From assembly GCF_025211055.1 (NCBI RefSeq), contig NZ_JAOARO010000035.1:1-64000 (forward strand): 64,000 nt of DNA. The letters are read 5' to 3'. The first letter of the stretch is position 1. Each line of letters opens with the position of its first letter. The position numbers were made by a program, and so were the translations under genes. Below, piece by piece: positions 18,770-28,779 of this stretch. The stretch comes from Vallitalea sp. (lineage in GTDB: Bacteria; Bacillota; Clostridia; Lachnospirales; Vallitaleaceae). The notes under the pieces are model-generated. The model was given only the letters and a program-made list of their open reading frames with translations, was not told the DNA's origin and made no database searches.

Positions 18770-19486
18770 ATGGATAAAACACTAGAACTTATAAAAAAAT
18801 CTCAACAAGGGAATCAAAACGCAAGAGAACAGATTGTCGAAGAGAATATTGGATTGATCTGGAGTATTGTAAAAAGATTTTCTAATAGAGGGTACGATTT
18901 GGACGATTTATTTCAGATAGGTAGCATTGGATTGTTAAAGGCAATTGATAAATTTGATTTATCATATAATGTAAAATTCTCAACTTATGCTGTTCCTATG
19001 ATAATGGGAGAAATAAAAAGGTTTATGAGAGATGACGGAATGATTAAAGTCAGTAGATCATTAAAAGAAGTAGCTAATAGAGTACGTATCAATAAAGATC
19101 TTTTGAATAAAAGATTAGGTAGAGAACCCACCATAGATGAAATATCTCATGAGATAGGTACATCAGTTGAAGAGATCGTAATGGCTCTAGAATCTAATGC
19201 AGAAGTAGAGTCTCTCTATAAAACTATTCATCAAGGAGATGGTCATCCTATTTTCCTAATAGATAAACTTGAAAAAAACACAGATGAAAACACAGTGATG
19301 ATAGATAAAATAGCGTTACGTCAGGTAATTAGTCAATTATCTCCAAAAGAAATGGAGCTAATTATACTTAGATATTATAAAGATAAAACTCAGACAGAGA
19401 TAGCAGAGAAGATTGGTATATCTCAAGTACAAGTTTCAAGGTTAGAAAAAAAGATCTTAAGTCAGATTCGTGAAAAACTATCATAA
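18770..19486 (+). CDS. sigF: RNA polymerase sigma factor SigF
   Basis: The first forespore-specific sigma factor. ATG 18770 behind AAGGTGTTGAAT is preferred over a GTG three codons earlier. The 238-residue protein has region 2 (YDLDDLFQIGSIGLLKAIDKFD and VKFSTYAVPMIMGEIKRFMRDD), region 3 and a region 4 helix-turn-helix (KTQTEIAEKIGISQVQVSRLEKK). Third gene of spoIIA. In B. subtilis sigF can read on into spoVA; here a perfect terminator separates them. Confidence 0.95.
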   Translation: MDKTLELIKKSQQGNQNAREQIVEENIGLIWSIVKRFSNRGYDLDDLFQIGSIGLLKAIDKFDLSYNVKFSTYAVPMIMGEIKRFMRDDGMIKVSRSLKEVANRVRINKDLLNKRLGREPTIDEISHEIGTSVEEIVMALESNAEVESLYKTIHQGDGHPIFLIDKLEKNTDENTVMIDKIALRQVISQLSPKEMELIILRYYKDKTQTEIAEKIGISQVQVSRLEKKILSQIREKLS

Positions 19487-19489
19487 AAT

Positions 19490-19615
19490 AGAGTAATTAT
19501 TTGAAAATTACTCTTGTCATATATTTGTTTATTTGTATTTTCATTCCCATTAAGGAAGATAAAAATTAATTTTATCTTATCCAAACCTATGATTTCTAAT
19601 CATAGGTTTTTTTTT
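19490..19615 (+). terminator. Two terminator hairpins after sigF
   Basis: A weak stem AGAGTAATT/AATTACTCT (19490-19514) is followed by a perfect 12-bp hairpin AAACCTATGATT (19583-19594), loop TCT, and its complement (19598-19609) running into nine T residues. This isolates spoIIA from spoVA. Confidence 0.85.
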
Positions 19616-19721
19616 GAATTTTATAATGAAATAGTAACTTTTCTTGTAATTACCAGAATAGTTATGGTTAATACTTCAAAAAATATTAGTAACTTATATA
19701 AAATTTTAAAGAGGTGATTAA

Positions 19722-19865
19722 ATGAAATATAAAAGAATATTGATAATCGCTATTATGCTTGTATTAGTATTAGTATCTGTTATGACTTATATGTATTTTA
19801 ATAAAGAAACAGATATAACATATCAAGGAACATTTGTTAATCGTACCTTTAATAAAAAAGGGTGA
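19722..19865 (+). CDS. 47-residue single-span membrane peptide heading the spoVA operon
   Basis: ATG 19722 behind AAAGAGGTGATTAA encodes a peptide with a basic start (MKYKRI), one membrane helix (about residues 6-26) and a short polar tail ending FVNRTFNKKG. Its stop lies four bases before spoVAA, whose ribosome site GGTGATTAG overlaps this gene's end, so the two are co-transcribed and likely coupled. No family recognised. Its place implies forespore expression. Confidence 0.7.
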   Translation: MKYKRILIIAIMLVLVLVSVMTYMYFNKETDITYQGTFVNRTFNKKG

Positions 19866-19869
19866 TTAG

Positions 19870-20493
19870 ATGAATAATGTATATATTAAAGCTAGTAAAA
19901 AAATATGTATTACAGGGAAAAAAAATGTTATTATTGACGATATCGCTGATATAGAAGGTAGAAAAGATATCATAGACAAGATAAAAAATATTATAGTATT
20001 TACTATAGATACTAATGAAAAAAAGAATTACTTATTATCAATAATTACAGTAATTACAGAAATACAAAAAGTGTTCGAAAATATAACGATCCATAATGTT
20101 GGTGAAGAGGATATTATAATATCCTATAGCCCTAAAAAGAAAGAATGTAAGTATAAGAACCTAATTAACATCTTCAAGGTTATATTTGTTTGTATTACCC
20201 TGTTTACTGGTGGTGGTATTGCAATAATGACTTTTCATACAGATGCAGCTGTACCAGATGTATTTGTAAGATTATATAGTTTGTTTTTAGGTGAAGAAAA
20301 CCTTAACCCTCTAATTATTGAGATACCATATTCTATTGGTTTGGCAGTAGGTATAATCGTATTTTTTAATCATTTCTCTTCAAAAAAATTAACAGATGAC
20401 CCTACCCCAATAGAAGTAGAGATGAGATTGTATGAAAGAGATGTAGAAGATTGTATTATAGAAAATCTTAGTGATGAAGGGAATAAACAATAA
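19870..20493 (+). CDS. spoVAA: Stage V sporulation protein AA
   Basis: A 207-residue protein with a soluble N-terminal domain of the SpoVAA type (NVYIKASKKICITGKKNVIIDDIADIEG) and two membrane segments (about 101-121 and 154-175). Together with the other SpoVA proteins it takes part in loading dipicolinic acid into the forespore and releasing it on germination. The stop overlaps the start of spoVAB. Confidence 0.88.
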   Translation: MNNVYIKASKKICITGKKNVIIDDIADIEGRKDIIDKIKNIIVFTIDTNEKKNYLLSIITVITEIQKVFENITIHNVGEEDIIISYSPKKKECKYKNLINIFKVIFVCITLFTGGGIAIMTFHTDAAVPDVFVRLYSLFLGEENLNPLIIEIPYSIGLAVGIIVFFNHFSSKKLTDDPTPIEVEMRLYERDVEDCIIENLSDEGNKQ

Positions 20494-20924
20494 TGGTTTT
20501 ACACTATTTATTATTAATAATTATTGGATTTGGTGGTGGGGTAGTTATATCAGGGGGTGTCTTTGCTTTTATAGCTATTATCGGAATTGTGCCTAGATTA
20601 GCACAAAAAACCGCAACACAAAAATATATATGGATATATGAAGATGCCATTATGTTTGGTGGAATGTTTGGAACCTTAGTGATGATTATGGATTTTGAAC
20701 TACAATTAGGGAATATTGGAGGGATTGTATATGGATTCTTTTCTGGTATTTTTGTAGGATGTTTAGCTGTTTCTTTAGCAGAAGTATTAGATGTAATACC
20801 TATTTTAACCAGACGATTTAATATAAAAGTAGGAATGACATATTTTATAGTAACATTAGCAATTGGAAAATTGATAGGTTCATTACTCTACTTTATCATA
20901 CCGGGATTTTATAAGATAAAGTAG
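20493..20924 (+). CDS. spoVAB: Stage V sporulation protein AB
   Basis: A 143-residue membrane protein with four predicted helices (LLLIIIGFGGGVVISGG, then around 50-70, 78-98 and 115-138). Family motif region VFAFIAIIGIVPRLAQKT. Start codon shares a base with the spoVAA stop. Confidence 0.88.
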   Translation: MVLHYLLLIIIGFGGGVVISGGVFAFIAIIGIVPRLAQKTATQKYIWIYEDAIMFGGMFGTLVMIMDFELQLGNIGGIVYGFFSGIFVGCLAVSLAEVLDVIPILTRRFNIKVGMTYFIVTLAIGKLIGSLLYFIIPGFYKIK

Positions 20925-20952
20925 AGTAGAGAGGTAAGAAAGGATTTTTATA

Positions 20953-21408
20953 ATGGAAAATATTAATGAGAAGCAAAAAGAATTTCAAAAATTAGTTGAT
21001 AAAACTTCGCCAAAAGCTAGTTTGTTAAAAAACTGTATATGGGCTTTTGTAGTAGGGGGAATCATCTGTTGTATTGGTCAGGGAATTACTGATTTGCTAA
21101 TGTATGTAGCAGAACTTCCCAAGGATACAGCATCTACTTTTACTAGTATTATTCTAGTATTCATTGGGGCATTATTAACTGGACTCGATATATATGATAG
21201 TATTGGAAAAAAAGCAGGAGCAGGTTCAATAGTACCTATTACAGGATTTGCTAATTCTATTGTATCTCCTGCTATTGAATATAAAAATGAAGGTTATGTA
21301 TTTGGAGTAGGAGCTAAGATTTTTACTATAGCAGGACCAGTTATTCTATATGGTATGATTTCTTCAGTTATAGTAGGATTAATTTATTATATGGTGGGTG
21401 TAGGATAA
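20953..21408 (+). CDS. spoVAC: Stage V sporulation protein AC
   Basis: A 151-residue inner spore membrane protein; SpoVAC is the mechanosensitive channel component for dipicolinate. The signature NCIWAFVVGGIICCIGQGITD and GLDIYDSIGKKAGAGSIVPITGFANSI is clear. RBS AGAAAGGATTTTTATA precedes the ATG. Confidence 0.95.
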   Translation: MENINEKQKEFQKLVDKTSPKASLLKNCIWAFVVGGIICCIGQGITDLLMYVAELPKDTASTFTSIILVFIGALLTGLDIYDSIGKKAGAGSIVPITGFANSIVSPAIEYKNEGYVFGVGAKIFTIAGPVILYGMISSVIVGLIYYMVGVG

Positions 21409-21459
21409 GATTGAGTTAGTAGAAATTATAGTATTTTTTTTTGAAAGGATGATTATAGC

Positions 21460-22476
21460 ATGGGTAGTCAGGTAGGAGAGCAAACTATAGCTTTTGATAA
21501 CCCCCCTACTATTATAGGACAAGGAAATATTGTAGGACCTAAAGAGGGTAATGGATTATTAAAGGAATATTTTGATAAAATATTAGAAGATACTATGTGG
21601 GGAGAAGAATCTTGGGAAAAAGCTGAGAGCAAAATACTTAATACAGCTATAAATTTAGCAATTGATAATGCAAATATTGCAAAAAATGATATCAGGTATA
21701 TTTTCGCAGGTGATCTTTTAAACCAATTAACAGCTAGTACTTTTGCTATTAGAGATTTTAAAAAAGCCTTTTTTGGGTTATATGGTGCTTGTTCAACTAT
21801 GGGAGAATCATTAATATTGGCTTCTATGGCTGTAGAAGGTGGTTTTGCTAATTATTGTGTAGCAGCTACATCCAGTCATTTTTGTGGAGCAGAAAAACAG
21901 TTTAGATATCCTTTGGAATTTGGTAATCAAAGGCCACTAACTGCTACTTATACAGTTACTGGTAGCGGGGCTGTTGTAGTGGGTAATACTGGAAATGGTC
22001 CAAAAATTACACATGTCACACCTGGAAAAATAATTGACCTAGGTGTAAAAGATACCATGAATATGGGAGCTGCTATGGCACCTGCCGCAGCTGATACTAT
22101 AATTACTCATTTTAAAGATACTGGCAGATGTGCAGCTGATTATGATTTAATCGCAACAGGAGATCTAGGAATGGTAGGTAAGAAATTGACCATTGAATTG
22201 GTTGGAAAAGCAGGATACGATTTGAGTAATAATTATACAGATTGTGGTATTGAGATATTTGATAATGAAAAACAGGATACACAATCAGGTGGTAGTGGCT
22301 GTGGTTGTTCAGCAGTTACGCTGACAGGTTATATTTTAAAAGAGATGGCTAAAGGTACATTCAATAGAATTTTATTCATACCTACAGGGGCATTATTAAG
22401 TCCTAGCAGCAGTTTTCAAGGTGAGAGCATACCGGGTATAGCTCATGCTGTTGTAATACAAAATAGCCAAGAATAG
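21460..22476 (+). CDS. spoVAD: Stage V sporulation protein AD
   Basis: A 338-residue thiolase-fold protein that binds dipicolinic acid on the outer face of the forespore inner membrane. Typical stretches are DLLNQLTASTFAIRDF, LYGACSTMGESLILASM, and SGGSGCGCSAVTLTGYIL. Length equals the usual 338. Fourth core gene of the operon. Confidence 0.96.
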   Translation: MGSQVGEQTIAFDNPPTIIGQGNIVGPKEGNGLLKEYFDKILEDTMWGEESWEKAESKILNTAINLAIDNANIAKNDIRYIFAGDLLNQLTASTFAIRDFKKAFFGLYGACSTMGESLILASMAVEGGFANYCVAATSSHFCGAEKQFRYPLEFGNQRPLTATYTVTGSGAVVVGNTGNGPKITHVTPGKIIDLGVKDTMNMGAAMAPAAADTIITHFKDTGRCAADYDLIATGDLGMVGKKLTIELVGKAGYDLSNNYTDCGIEIFDNEKQDTQSGGSGCGCSAVTLTGYILKEMAKGTFNRILFIPTGALLSPSSSFQGESIPGIAHAVVIQNSQE

Positions 22477-22494
22477 TGTGAAGGAAGGGACATT

Positions 22495-22854
22495 ATGATT
22501 GATTATATTAAGGTTTTCGTTACTGGTGGAGTAATATGTGTAATAGCACAGATTTTAATGGATAAGACAAAACTAATGCCTGCAAGGGTTTTGGTTATTT
22601 ATGTTTCATTGGGAACATTTCTAACTGGACTAGGTCTATATGAACATATTGTAGAATTTGGTGGAGCAGGAGCAACTGTACCTCTGATAGGATTTGGTTA
22701 TTCGTTAGGTAAAGGAGTAATAGAAGCTGTGAAGACATCGGGTTTTTTGGGAGTTTTTACAGGAGGAATGACAGCAACTTCTGGAGGAATAACAGCGGCT
22801 TTATTATTTGGTTATCTTGCAGCAATATTATTTAAGCCAAAAGATACAAAATAG
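22495..22854 (+). CDS. spoVAE: Stage V sporulation protein AE (AEb type)
   Basis: A 119-residue membrane protein with four helices, homologous to SpoVAC (compare EFGGAGATVPLIGFGYSLG with its counterpart). RBS GAAGGAAGGGACATT. It is the last gene: spoVAEA and spoVAF are absent, as in many Clostridia, which need only AC, AD and AE. Confidence 0.93.
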   Translation: MIDYIKVFVTGGVICVIAQILMDKTKLMPARVLVIYVSLGTFLTGLGLYEHIVEFGGAGATVPLIGFGYSLGKGVIEAVKTSGFLGVFTGGMTATSGGITAALLFGYLAAILFKPKDTK

Positions 22855-22867
22855 AAGAAATAATATA

Positions 22868-22898
22868 GGGCTGTCACATTACAAGTGACAACCCTTTT
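22868..22898. terminator. Bidirectional terminator, spoVA / PBP
   Basis: GGGCTGTCAC (22868-22877) and GTGACAACCC (22885-22894), one mismatch, then CCCTTTTATT. It lies between convergent genes. Confidence 0.75.
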
Positions 22899-22899
22899 A

Positions 22900-25635
22900 T
22901 TATTCTTGATATATGAATGGTGGTGGTGAATAGTAATCGTCATCAAGATATGGCTTTTTATTATTGTCTTCGCTTTCAATAGGTTTATCTTCTGGTGCTA
23001 TGAATTCTTCATCTTCGTTAATGTTATTATTAAGATCACCATCAATATAATCTGTTGGTAATTTGATTTTTGGTTTCTTAACATGAGGCCCATGTACGTT
23101 GCAATATTCACCAATTGTACTGTAGAGTATTTCATATTTTCTATCTTGTATCCTTGGAGGATGTTTAGGGTCCCAATTGGAAGGAACAAGAGGTTCAGGT
23201 CTTTTTATGAATACTTTTGTATACTTACTAGTACTTGGACAATATTTATTAGCAGGAAGTCCAGAAATAGAACAAATAGTTTGCTTCACATGAACATCAC
23301 AAGTCTCAGTTGGAACTGTGCCCTTCTCAAAGAATTCAGTCATGATTGTAGAACCACGAGGGTCTTTATTACATAATCCTAACTTAGCCAGTTTACCAGA
23401 TTCAGTACATATCTTAGCTGTTATAATATTATCAGGTTTATAGAACTCTTTTCTAGGCAGCCCTTTATGAATTTCTTCCATAATTTTTCGCCAGAGTATC
23501 TTATGATAGCTCCTTTTATAAGCTTGTTCTTTGGGTGTGTCATAACCTTGCCATATACTGGCAGCATAATAAGGAGTATATCCTGTAAAAACAAGGTCTT
23601 TCTTCTCAGAAGAGGTTCCTGTTTTACCAGCAATGGGCATACTAACGCTATTGAACTTCACAATTGTTCCAGTACCTTTTTTTACTACATCTGTCATAGC
23701 ATTAGTCAATAAAAATGATGTTGTCTCTTTCATGACTCTAACAGGCTTTGGTTGTTCATTGTTAAGGATTAGGTTATTGTCATGGTCTAGTACTTTTGTA
23801 TAGAAGATAGGTTTAACATATTTACCAGTATTGGCTATAGTACCATAAGCTGCTGTCAGCTCCAATAGACTAACACCTTTAGTAATGCCTCCTAGAGCTA
23901 GAGAATAGTTTTTATCAGAGTATATTTTCCCATTTATGGTTTCCTTTTCTACCAATGATGTAAATCCAAGATTTAATAAATAATTAAAACTTGTTTCTAT
24001 TCCTATATCCATCAATGTTTTTACTGCATGAATGTTGATAGAATAGGTGATACTGTCTCTTACAGTTGATAATCCTTTATAATTATATTTGTATTCACTG
24101 CTGTCATACCAATTGTGTACTTCCCACGGTACAGAATTTTTTGAAACAGAATATGAAAAGGGTACATCATCTAGTACGGTAGCTAATGTGTATCTACCAG
24201 TATCAATGGCTGGAAGGTAGGCGGCTAATATCTTAAAAGTTGAACCAGGGTGACGATAGGTCTGTGTAGCTCTATTTAACAGTTGGTTACCTAGTTTTTC
24301 ACCTCGACCTCCTGCTATAGCTTTTACATGCCCTGTGTGATAGTCGAGTATTACCATAGCGGCTTGTGGCTGAGGTACTAGAATGCTTGATTCCGATATT
24401 ACTTCATCTCCTTCTAAGATCCATGAAGCTTTTAATTCTTCTGAATAGGCTAGTGCTTCTTTATCAGTATCGAATTCTTTCTCTTTATAATAATGTTTTA
24501 TCCCAGAATCTTTTTTATTCACTGAGAGACTATACATAATTTTAACAGAGTAATCTTCCTTTTTAGGAGGATAGTTGGATTCATCAAGGAATTCTTTATC
24601 CACTATATTTTGTATATTGAAGTCTTGAGTAATATATATATTAAGTCCACCTGTGTATATAAGGTCATAGGCTTGTTTTTCTGTGTAACCTTTTTTAATG
24701 ACTAAGTCATCTTTTACTCGAAGAATGACTTCATCCACAAAATAAGAATAGTTAGAACTTTTATTAGCACTTTTATTAGTTAATTCAATCTTGGAATATA
24801 CATCTTCTTGTATGGCTTGATTATATTCACTTTCAGTAATCTTACCTTGCTCAAGCATTTTACGAAGAACTATAAGTTGACGTGAATGATTATTTTCTGG
24901 GTTAGCTATTGGGTCATATCTAGTAGGATACTTAGTGATACTTGCAATAACTGCTGATTCTGCAAGAGTAAGGGTTGAAACATCTTTGTTAAAATATCTA
25001 TTGGAAGCTGCTTGGACTCCATTAGTACCACGCCCAAGAGTAACTGTATTCAGATAACTTTCCAGTATGATATCTTTATCAACTCTTTTTTCAAGTTCGA
25101 TGGCTAGATATTGTTCTTGGATTTTTCTTTGAAATGTTTGGGTAGCCGATAGGACATTATTCTTTATGACCTGTTGAGTTATAGTACTTGCACCTTCGCC
25201 TGTTAGATCTTTTGATTTTATATTATTTATGATGGCTCTTAGAATACCCTTTAGGTCAATGCCCTGGTGTTCGTAAAAACGTTCATCTTCAATTGCAATA
25301 AAAGCGTTCATTAAGTGTTCAGGCATTTGGTCTAATGATGCATATATTCTATTAGCATCAGTTCCATGAAGTGTAGTTATTTCATTTCCAAGCTGATCAT
25401 ATATAAAAGTTCGATATCCTTTTGGCATAATATCCTTATCATAATTTATTTCTGGTGCTGCATCAATGATTGCTTTAGTTATACCAAGCCCAGCCATTAT
25501 TATGAGTCCAAAGGTTATTAAAAGAGTTAATACTAAGATTCGGATAAATGATGTGCTGATTGATTTTTTTACTTTATTCGATTTTGATTCTAATTCTTTT
25601 TCCCTTTTGCTTTTTGAGTGATTGCTATAATTCAT
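22900..25635 (-). CDS. Class A penicillin-binding protein (PBP1A family), copy 1
   Basis: A 911-residue bifunctional peptidoglycan synthase. One N-terminal membrane anchor (about 29-55). Glycosyltransferase domain (about 85-250) with catalytic E116 in AIEDERFYEHQGID and the motif EGASTITQQVIKNN. Transpeptidase domain with S465-TFK, SIN (532-534) and K671-TGTS. The C-terminal tail (750-911) carries paired cysteines (CTESGKLAKLGLC, CDVHVKQTIC) and an acidic proline-rich end. It lies directly downstream of a close paralogue, in the same orientation, with a terminator between them. Confidence 0.95.
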   Translation of the reverse strand: MNYSNHSKSKREKELESKSNKVKKSISTSFIRILVLTLLITFGLIIMAGLGITKAIIDAAPEINYDKDIMPKGYRTFIYDQLGNEITTLHGTDANRIYASLDQMPEHLMNAFIAIEDERFYEHQGIDLKGILRAIINNIKSKDLTGEGASTITQQVIKNNVLSATQTFQRKIQEQYLAIELEKRVDKDIILESYLNTVTLGRGTNGVQAASNRYFNKDVSTLTLAESAVIASITKYPTRYDPIANPENNHSRQLIVLRKMLEQGKITESEYNQAIQEDVYSKIELTNKSANKSSNYSYFVDEVILRVKDDLVIKKGYTEKQAYDLIYTGGLNIYITQDFNIQNIVDKEFLDESNYPPKKEDYSVKIMYSLSVNKKDSGIKHYYKEKEFDTDKEALAYSEELKASWILEGDEVISESSILVPQPQAAMVILDYHTGHVKAIAGGRGEKLGNQLLNRATQTYRHPGSTFKILAAYLPAIDTGRYTLATVLDDVPFSYSVSKNSVPWEVHNWYDSSEYKYNYKGLSTVRDSITYSINIHAVKTLMDIGIETSFNYLLNLGFTSLVEKETINGKIYSDKNYSLALGGITKGVSLLELTAAYGTIANTGKYVKPIFYTKVLDHDNNLILNNEQPKPVRVMKETTSFLLTNAMTDVVKKGTGTIVKFNSVSMPIAGKTGTSSEKKDLVFTGYTPYYAASIWQGYDTPKEQAYKRSYHKILWRKIMEEIHKGLPRKEFYKPDNIITAKICTESGKLAKLGLCNKDPRGSTIMTEFFEKGTVPTETCDVHVKQTICSISGLPANKYCPSTSKYTKVFIKRPEPLVPSNWDPKHPPRIQDRKYEILYSTIGEYCNVHGPHVKKPKIKLPTDYIDGDLNNNINEDEEFIAPEDKPIESEDNNKKPYLDDDYYSPPPFIYQE

Positions 25636-25764
25636 ATAATAGCTCCTTATAATGTCATTTTGATTGTTTCCTAGTATTTTTCCTATATTAAAAGGATGTC
25701 TTTTTTGGGAGTCTATTATTCACAATTTAGGGGAAAACTTACAGTTTTTTTTAAGTATATATAC

Positions 25765-25800
25765 AATAAGAGAAACCCCTAGGAAGAGGTTTCTCTTATT
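25765..25800 (-). terminator. Terminator of PBP copy 2
   Basis: Perfect 13-bp arms AATAAGAGAAACC (25765-25777) and GGTTTCTCTTATT (25788-25800). On the minus strand a T-rich tail follows after a short AT stretch. Confidence 0.75.
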
Positions 25801-25806
25801 ATATTA

Positions 25807-28491
25807 TCAAGGATTTGTATTATCACTATTTGCATCGTTAGTATGTTCCTTAGGTAAAAATGGTGTAAATAAATCAGGGTTAACATCATTATTATTATTA
25901 GTATTAGTATTGTTATCATTACTACTATCAGGGTTCATATAATCTGGTGGTAGAATATATGGTACTTCTGGCTCTGGCTCTGGTTCTGGACCATGAATAT
26001 TACAATATTCACCAATCATTGATGGCGGAAGTTCATATTGTCTATCCTGAATTGTAGGTGGTCTTCTTGGATCCCATTCTTCTGGTACGAATGGAATAAG
26101 TCGTTGAATATATACTTTTTCTTCCTTGCTTGATTCAGGACAATATTCTGTAGCAAATAATTTAGAGTCTTTACATATTGTTGATTTTATATGAACATCA
26201 CATGGTTCTGTTGGTTCGGTTCCTTTAGCAAAATATTCTGTTCTGACAGTAGAACCTCTTTGGTCTCTATCACATAGTCCAGACACAGCTAGTTTTCCTG
26301 ATTCTGTACATATTTTTTTGGTTACAATACCAGATGGTCTATTAAATTCTTTTCTAGGTAATCCTTCATGTATTCGCTGCATTATTTCTTTCCATATCTT
26401 TTTATGATAGTTTAGATATTTTTGTTCCTTTTGAATATCATAGCCTTTCCACACAACAGCTGTATAATATGGAGTAAATCCAGCAAAAACTAAGTCTTTG
26501 TCACCTGTAGATGTACCTGTTTTACCTGCAATAGGCATGCCAGTAAATCTTACTTTTTTACCAGTACCATTTTTTACAACATCAACCATAGCATCTGTTA
26601 ACAAGAATGCAGTCGTTTCTTTCATTACTGTTCTTGTAGCAGGTTCTTTTTGAATAAGTAGTTTACCATCATGGTCAAGTACCCTTGAATAAAATGTAGG
26701 TTCTATATATACACCATTATTTGCAATAGCTGCATATGCACCTGTTAGTTCTAATACAGTAACACCATTTGTTAAACCTCCAAGTGTTAGGGATAAACCT
26801 TTATCAGTAAAGTTTTCCCCATTTACAGTTTTCTTTTCAACTAATGTTGTAAAACCTAAATTAATTAAATAATCAAAGCCTGTTTGTACACCTATATCAT
26901 TTAGAGTTTTTACAGCTAGTATATTCATTGAATAACGTATACCTTCTCTAACGGTTGTAAGACCTCTAAATTTATAATCATAGTTCTTAGGCCAGCCCTT
27001 AGGTTCATTTGAAAATTGAGTAGGAACATCATCAATGACTGTAGCTAATGTATAACCAGCTGTATCAATAGCAGGTAAATAAGCTGCGAGTATTTTAAAT
27101 GTTGAACCTGGGGAACGAGTGGAAGTCGTAGCACGGTTAAATGTGAGATTTCCTACTTTTTCACCTCTACCACCTGAAAGAGCTTTTACATAACCTGTAT
27201 GTTGATCAATAAGTACCATTGCTGATTGGGGCTGTGGTATATATGTAGGTTTTTCAGCAACTATTTCATAGCCTTCACCAGTTAATTCTTTTTTCAATTG
27301 TTCAATATAATCATTAGCTTCTTGGTCAGTTTCAAAAGTTTTGTTTTTATTAATGTCTTTTTTATTACCTTTTTTATCTTTTACTGTTACTGAATAATCT
27401 AGTATAACACTGTAATCAACATTTTTCTTAGGGAAAAAGTCTTCATTAGTGTAAGTTTCATCTACTATTTTTTGTATATCAGTGTCTTGATTAATATAAA
27501 TGCTTAGTCCACCACGATAGATTAAGTTATATGCTTGAGTTTCAGTATATCCTTTTTTAACCATAAGGTCATTTTTTACTCTTGAAATAACTTCATCAAC
27601 GTAATAAGAATAACTTGAATTACCAGCATAAGTTTTGTTTACTATTTGAATATTATTATATACATCTTCTTTTAGGGCTTTATCATATTGAGCTTGAGTA
27701 ATTTTTTCCTGTTCTATGAGTTTTTTGAGAATTCTTGTTTGTCTTCGCTTGTTATTATCAGGATAAGTAACAGGATCATAAAAACTAGGGTTCTTAGTTA
27801 TTGAAGCAATAACTGCTGACTCAGCAATTGTTAATTCGCTTACATCTTTATTAAAATATTTATTAGAGGCAGCTTGTACACCATTGGTTCCTCTTCCAAG
27901 TGCTACAGTGTTTAGATAGTTCTCTAATATGGTTTTCTTGTCAGATTTTTTTTCAAGCTGTACGGCTAAATATTGTTCTTGTATTTTCCTTTCAAATGAT
28001 GTTTCTGTTGATAATATATTATTTTTAATAAGCTGTTGAGTGATTGTGCTGGCACCTTCACTTAAACTTTTTTCTTTTATATTAGTAAAAATAGCTCTAA
28101 AAATACCTTTTACATCAATTCCATTATGTTGCCAAAAACGTTCATCTTCTATAGCAATAAAAGAGTCTTGAAGATAAGTAGGTATTTCATCAAGTTCTAC
28201 AAATATTCTATTAGCATTAGACCCATGTAACTGAACAATTTCGTTACCATCTTGATCATATATAAATGAAGTATATCCTTTTGGAACAATATCTTCTACG
28301 TTAATATCAGGTGCAGAGTCAATGATGGATTTAACAAACCCTAAACCAGCACAAACACCTACAATGATTAGTAACAATAATGCAAAAACTAAAATCTTAA
28401 TAAAAGATGTGCTTACACTTTTCGTGGCTTTACTTGATTTGGAATCAAGTTCTTTTTGCTTTTTCTTGTTGGAATCCTTACTAAAATTCAT
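25807..28491 (-). CDS. Class A penicillin-binding protein (PBP1A family), copy 2
   Basis: An 894-residue paralogue of the protein at 22900-25635, with the same plan: N-terminal anchor, glycosyltransferase domain (AIEDERFWQHNGID, EGASTITQQLIKNN), transpeptidase motifs STFK in RSPGSTFKILAAYL, SMN, and GKTGTSTGDKD, then the cysteine-paired tail (CTESGKLAVSGLC). The extreme C-terminus is an Asn/Asp-rich tail (SSNDNNTNTNNNNDVN) that differs from copy 1 and looks like repeat expansion. RBS GAAGGAGGAAAATT before the ATG. Confidence 0.95.
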   Translation of the reverse strand: MNFSKDSNKKKQKELDSKSSKATKSVSTSFIKILVFALLLLIIVGVCAGLGFVKSIIDSAPDINVEDIVPKGYTSFIYDQDGNEIVQLHGSNANRIFVELDEIPTYLQDSFIAIEDERFWQHNGIDVKGIFRAIFTNIKEKSLSEGASTITQQLIKNNILSTETSFERKIQEQYLAVQLEKKSDKKTILENYLNTVALGRGTNGVQAASNKYFNKDVSELTIAESAVIASITKNPSFYDPVTYPDNNKRRQTRILKKLIEQEKITQAQYDKALKEDVYNNIQIVNKTYAGNSSYSYYVDEVISRVKNDLMVKKGYTETQAYNLIYRGGLSIYINQDTDIQKIVDETYTNEDFFPKKNVDYSVILDYSVTVKDKKGNKKDINKNKTFETDQEANDYIEQLKKELTGEGYEIVAEKPTYIPQPQSAMVLIDQHTGYVKALSGGRGEKVGNLTFNRATTSTRSPGSTFKILAAYLPAIDTAGYTLATVIDDVPTQFSNEPKGWPKNYDYKFRGLTTVREGIRYSMNILAVKTLNDIGVQTGFDYLINLGFTTLVEKKTVNGENFTDKGLSLTLGGLTNGVTVLELTGAYAAIANNGVYIEPTFYSRVLDHDGKLLIQKEPATRTVMKETTAFLLTDAMVDVVKNGTGKKVRFTGMPIAGKTGTSTGDKDLVFAGFTPYYTAVVWKGYDIQKEQKYLNYHKKIWKEIMQRIHEGLPRKEFNRPSGIVTKKICTESGKLAVSGLCDRDQRGSTVRTEYFAKGTEPTEPCDVHIKSTICKDSKLFATEYCPESSKEEKVYIQRLIPFVPEEWDPRRPPTIQDRQYELPPSMIGEYCNIHGPEPEPEPEVPYILPPDYMNPDSSNDNNTNTNNNNDVNPDLFTPFLPKEHTNDANSDNTNP

Positions 28492-28779
28492 AATTTTCCT
28501 CCTTCATACAGATGATATTATATCAAATATAACTAGATATAGAAAGGAAAATATATATTTTGGAACAAATTTAATATTTATTAACAAATTATTCATAAAT
28601 TGTATTGTGTTTGTAATTATTCTGCAAAGGCTTTATTAAATATGGTTTCAGGGATTACACAATCTTATTTCAATAAGTTTAACTTAATAGGTAGACATAC
28701 ACAAAATGTTATTGCTTATCATATAATTTATATAAGGATTAAGAAATGCTGTTAAGTAACAATAGACATAGGAGGAGAT

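Noticed and set aside
19514..19717. A 67-codon open frame after sigF
   Set aside because: It runs through a perfect terminator hairpin (19583-19615), has no ribosome site and odd composition; it is chance.
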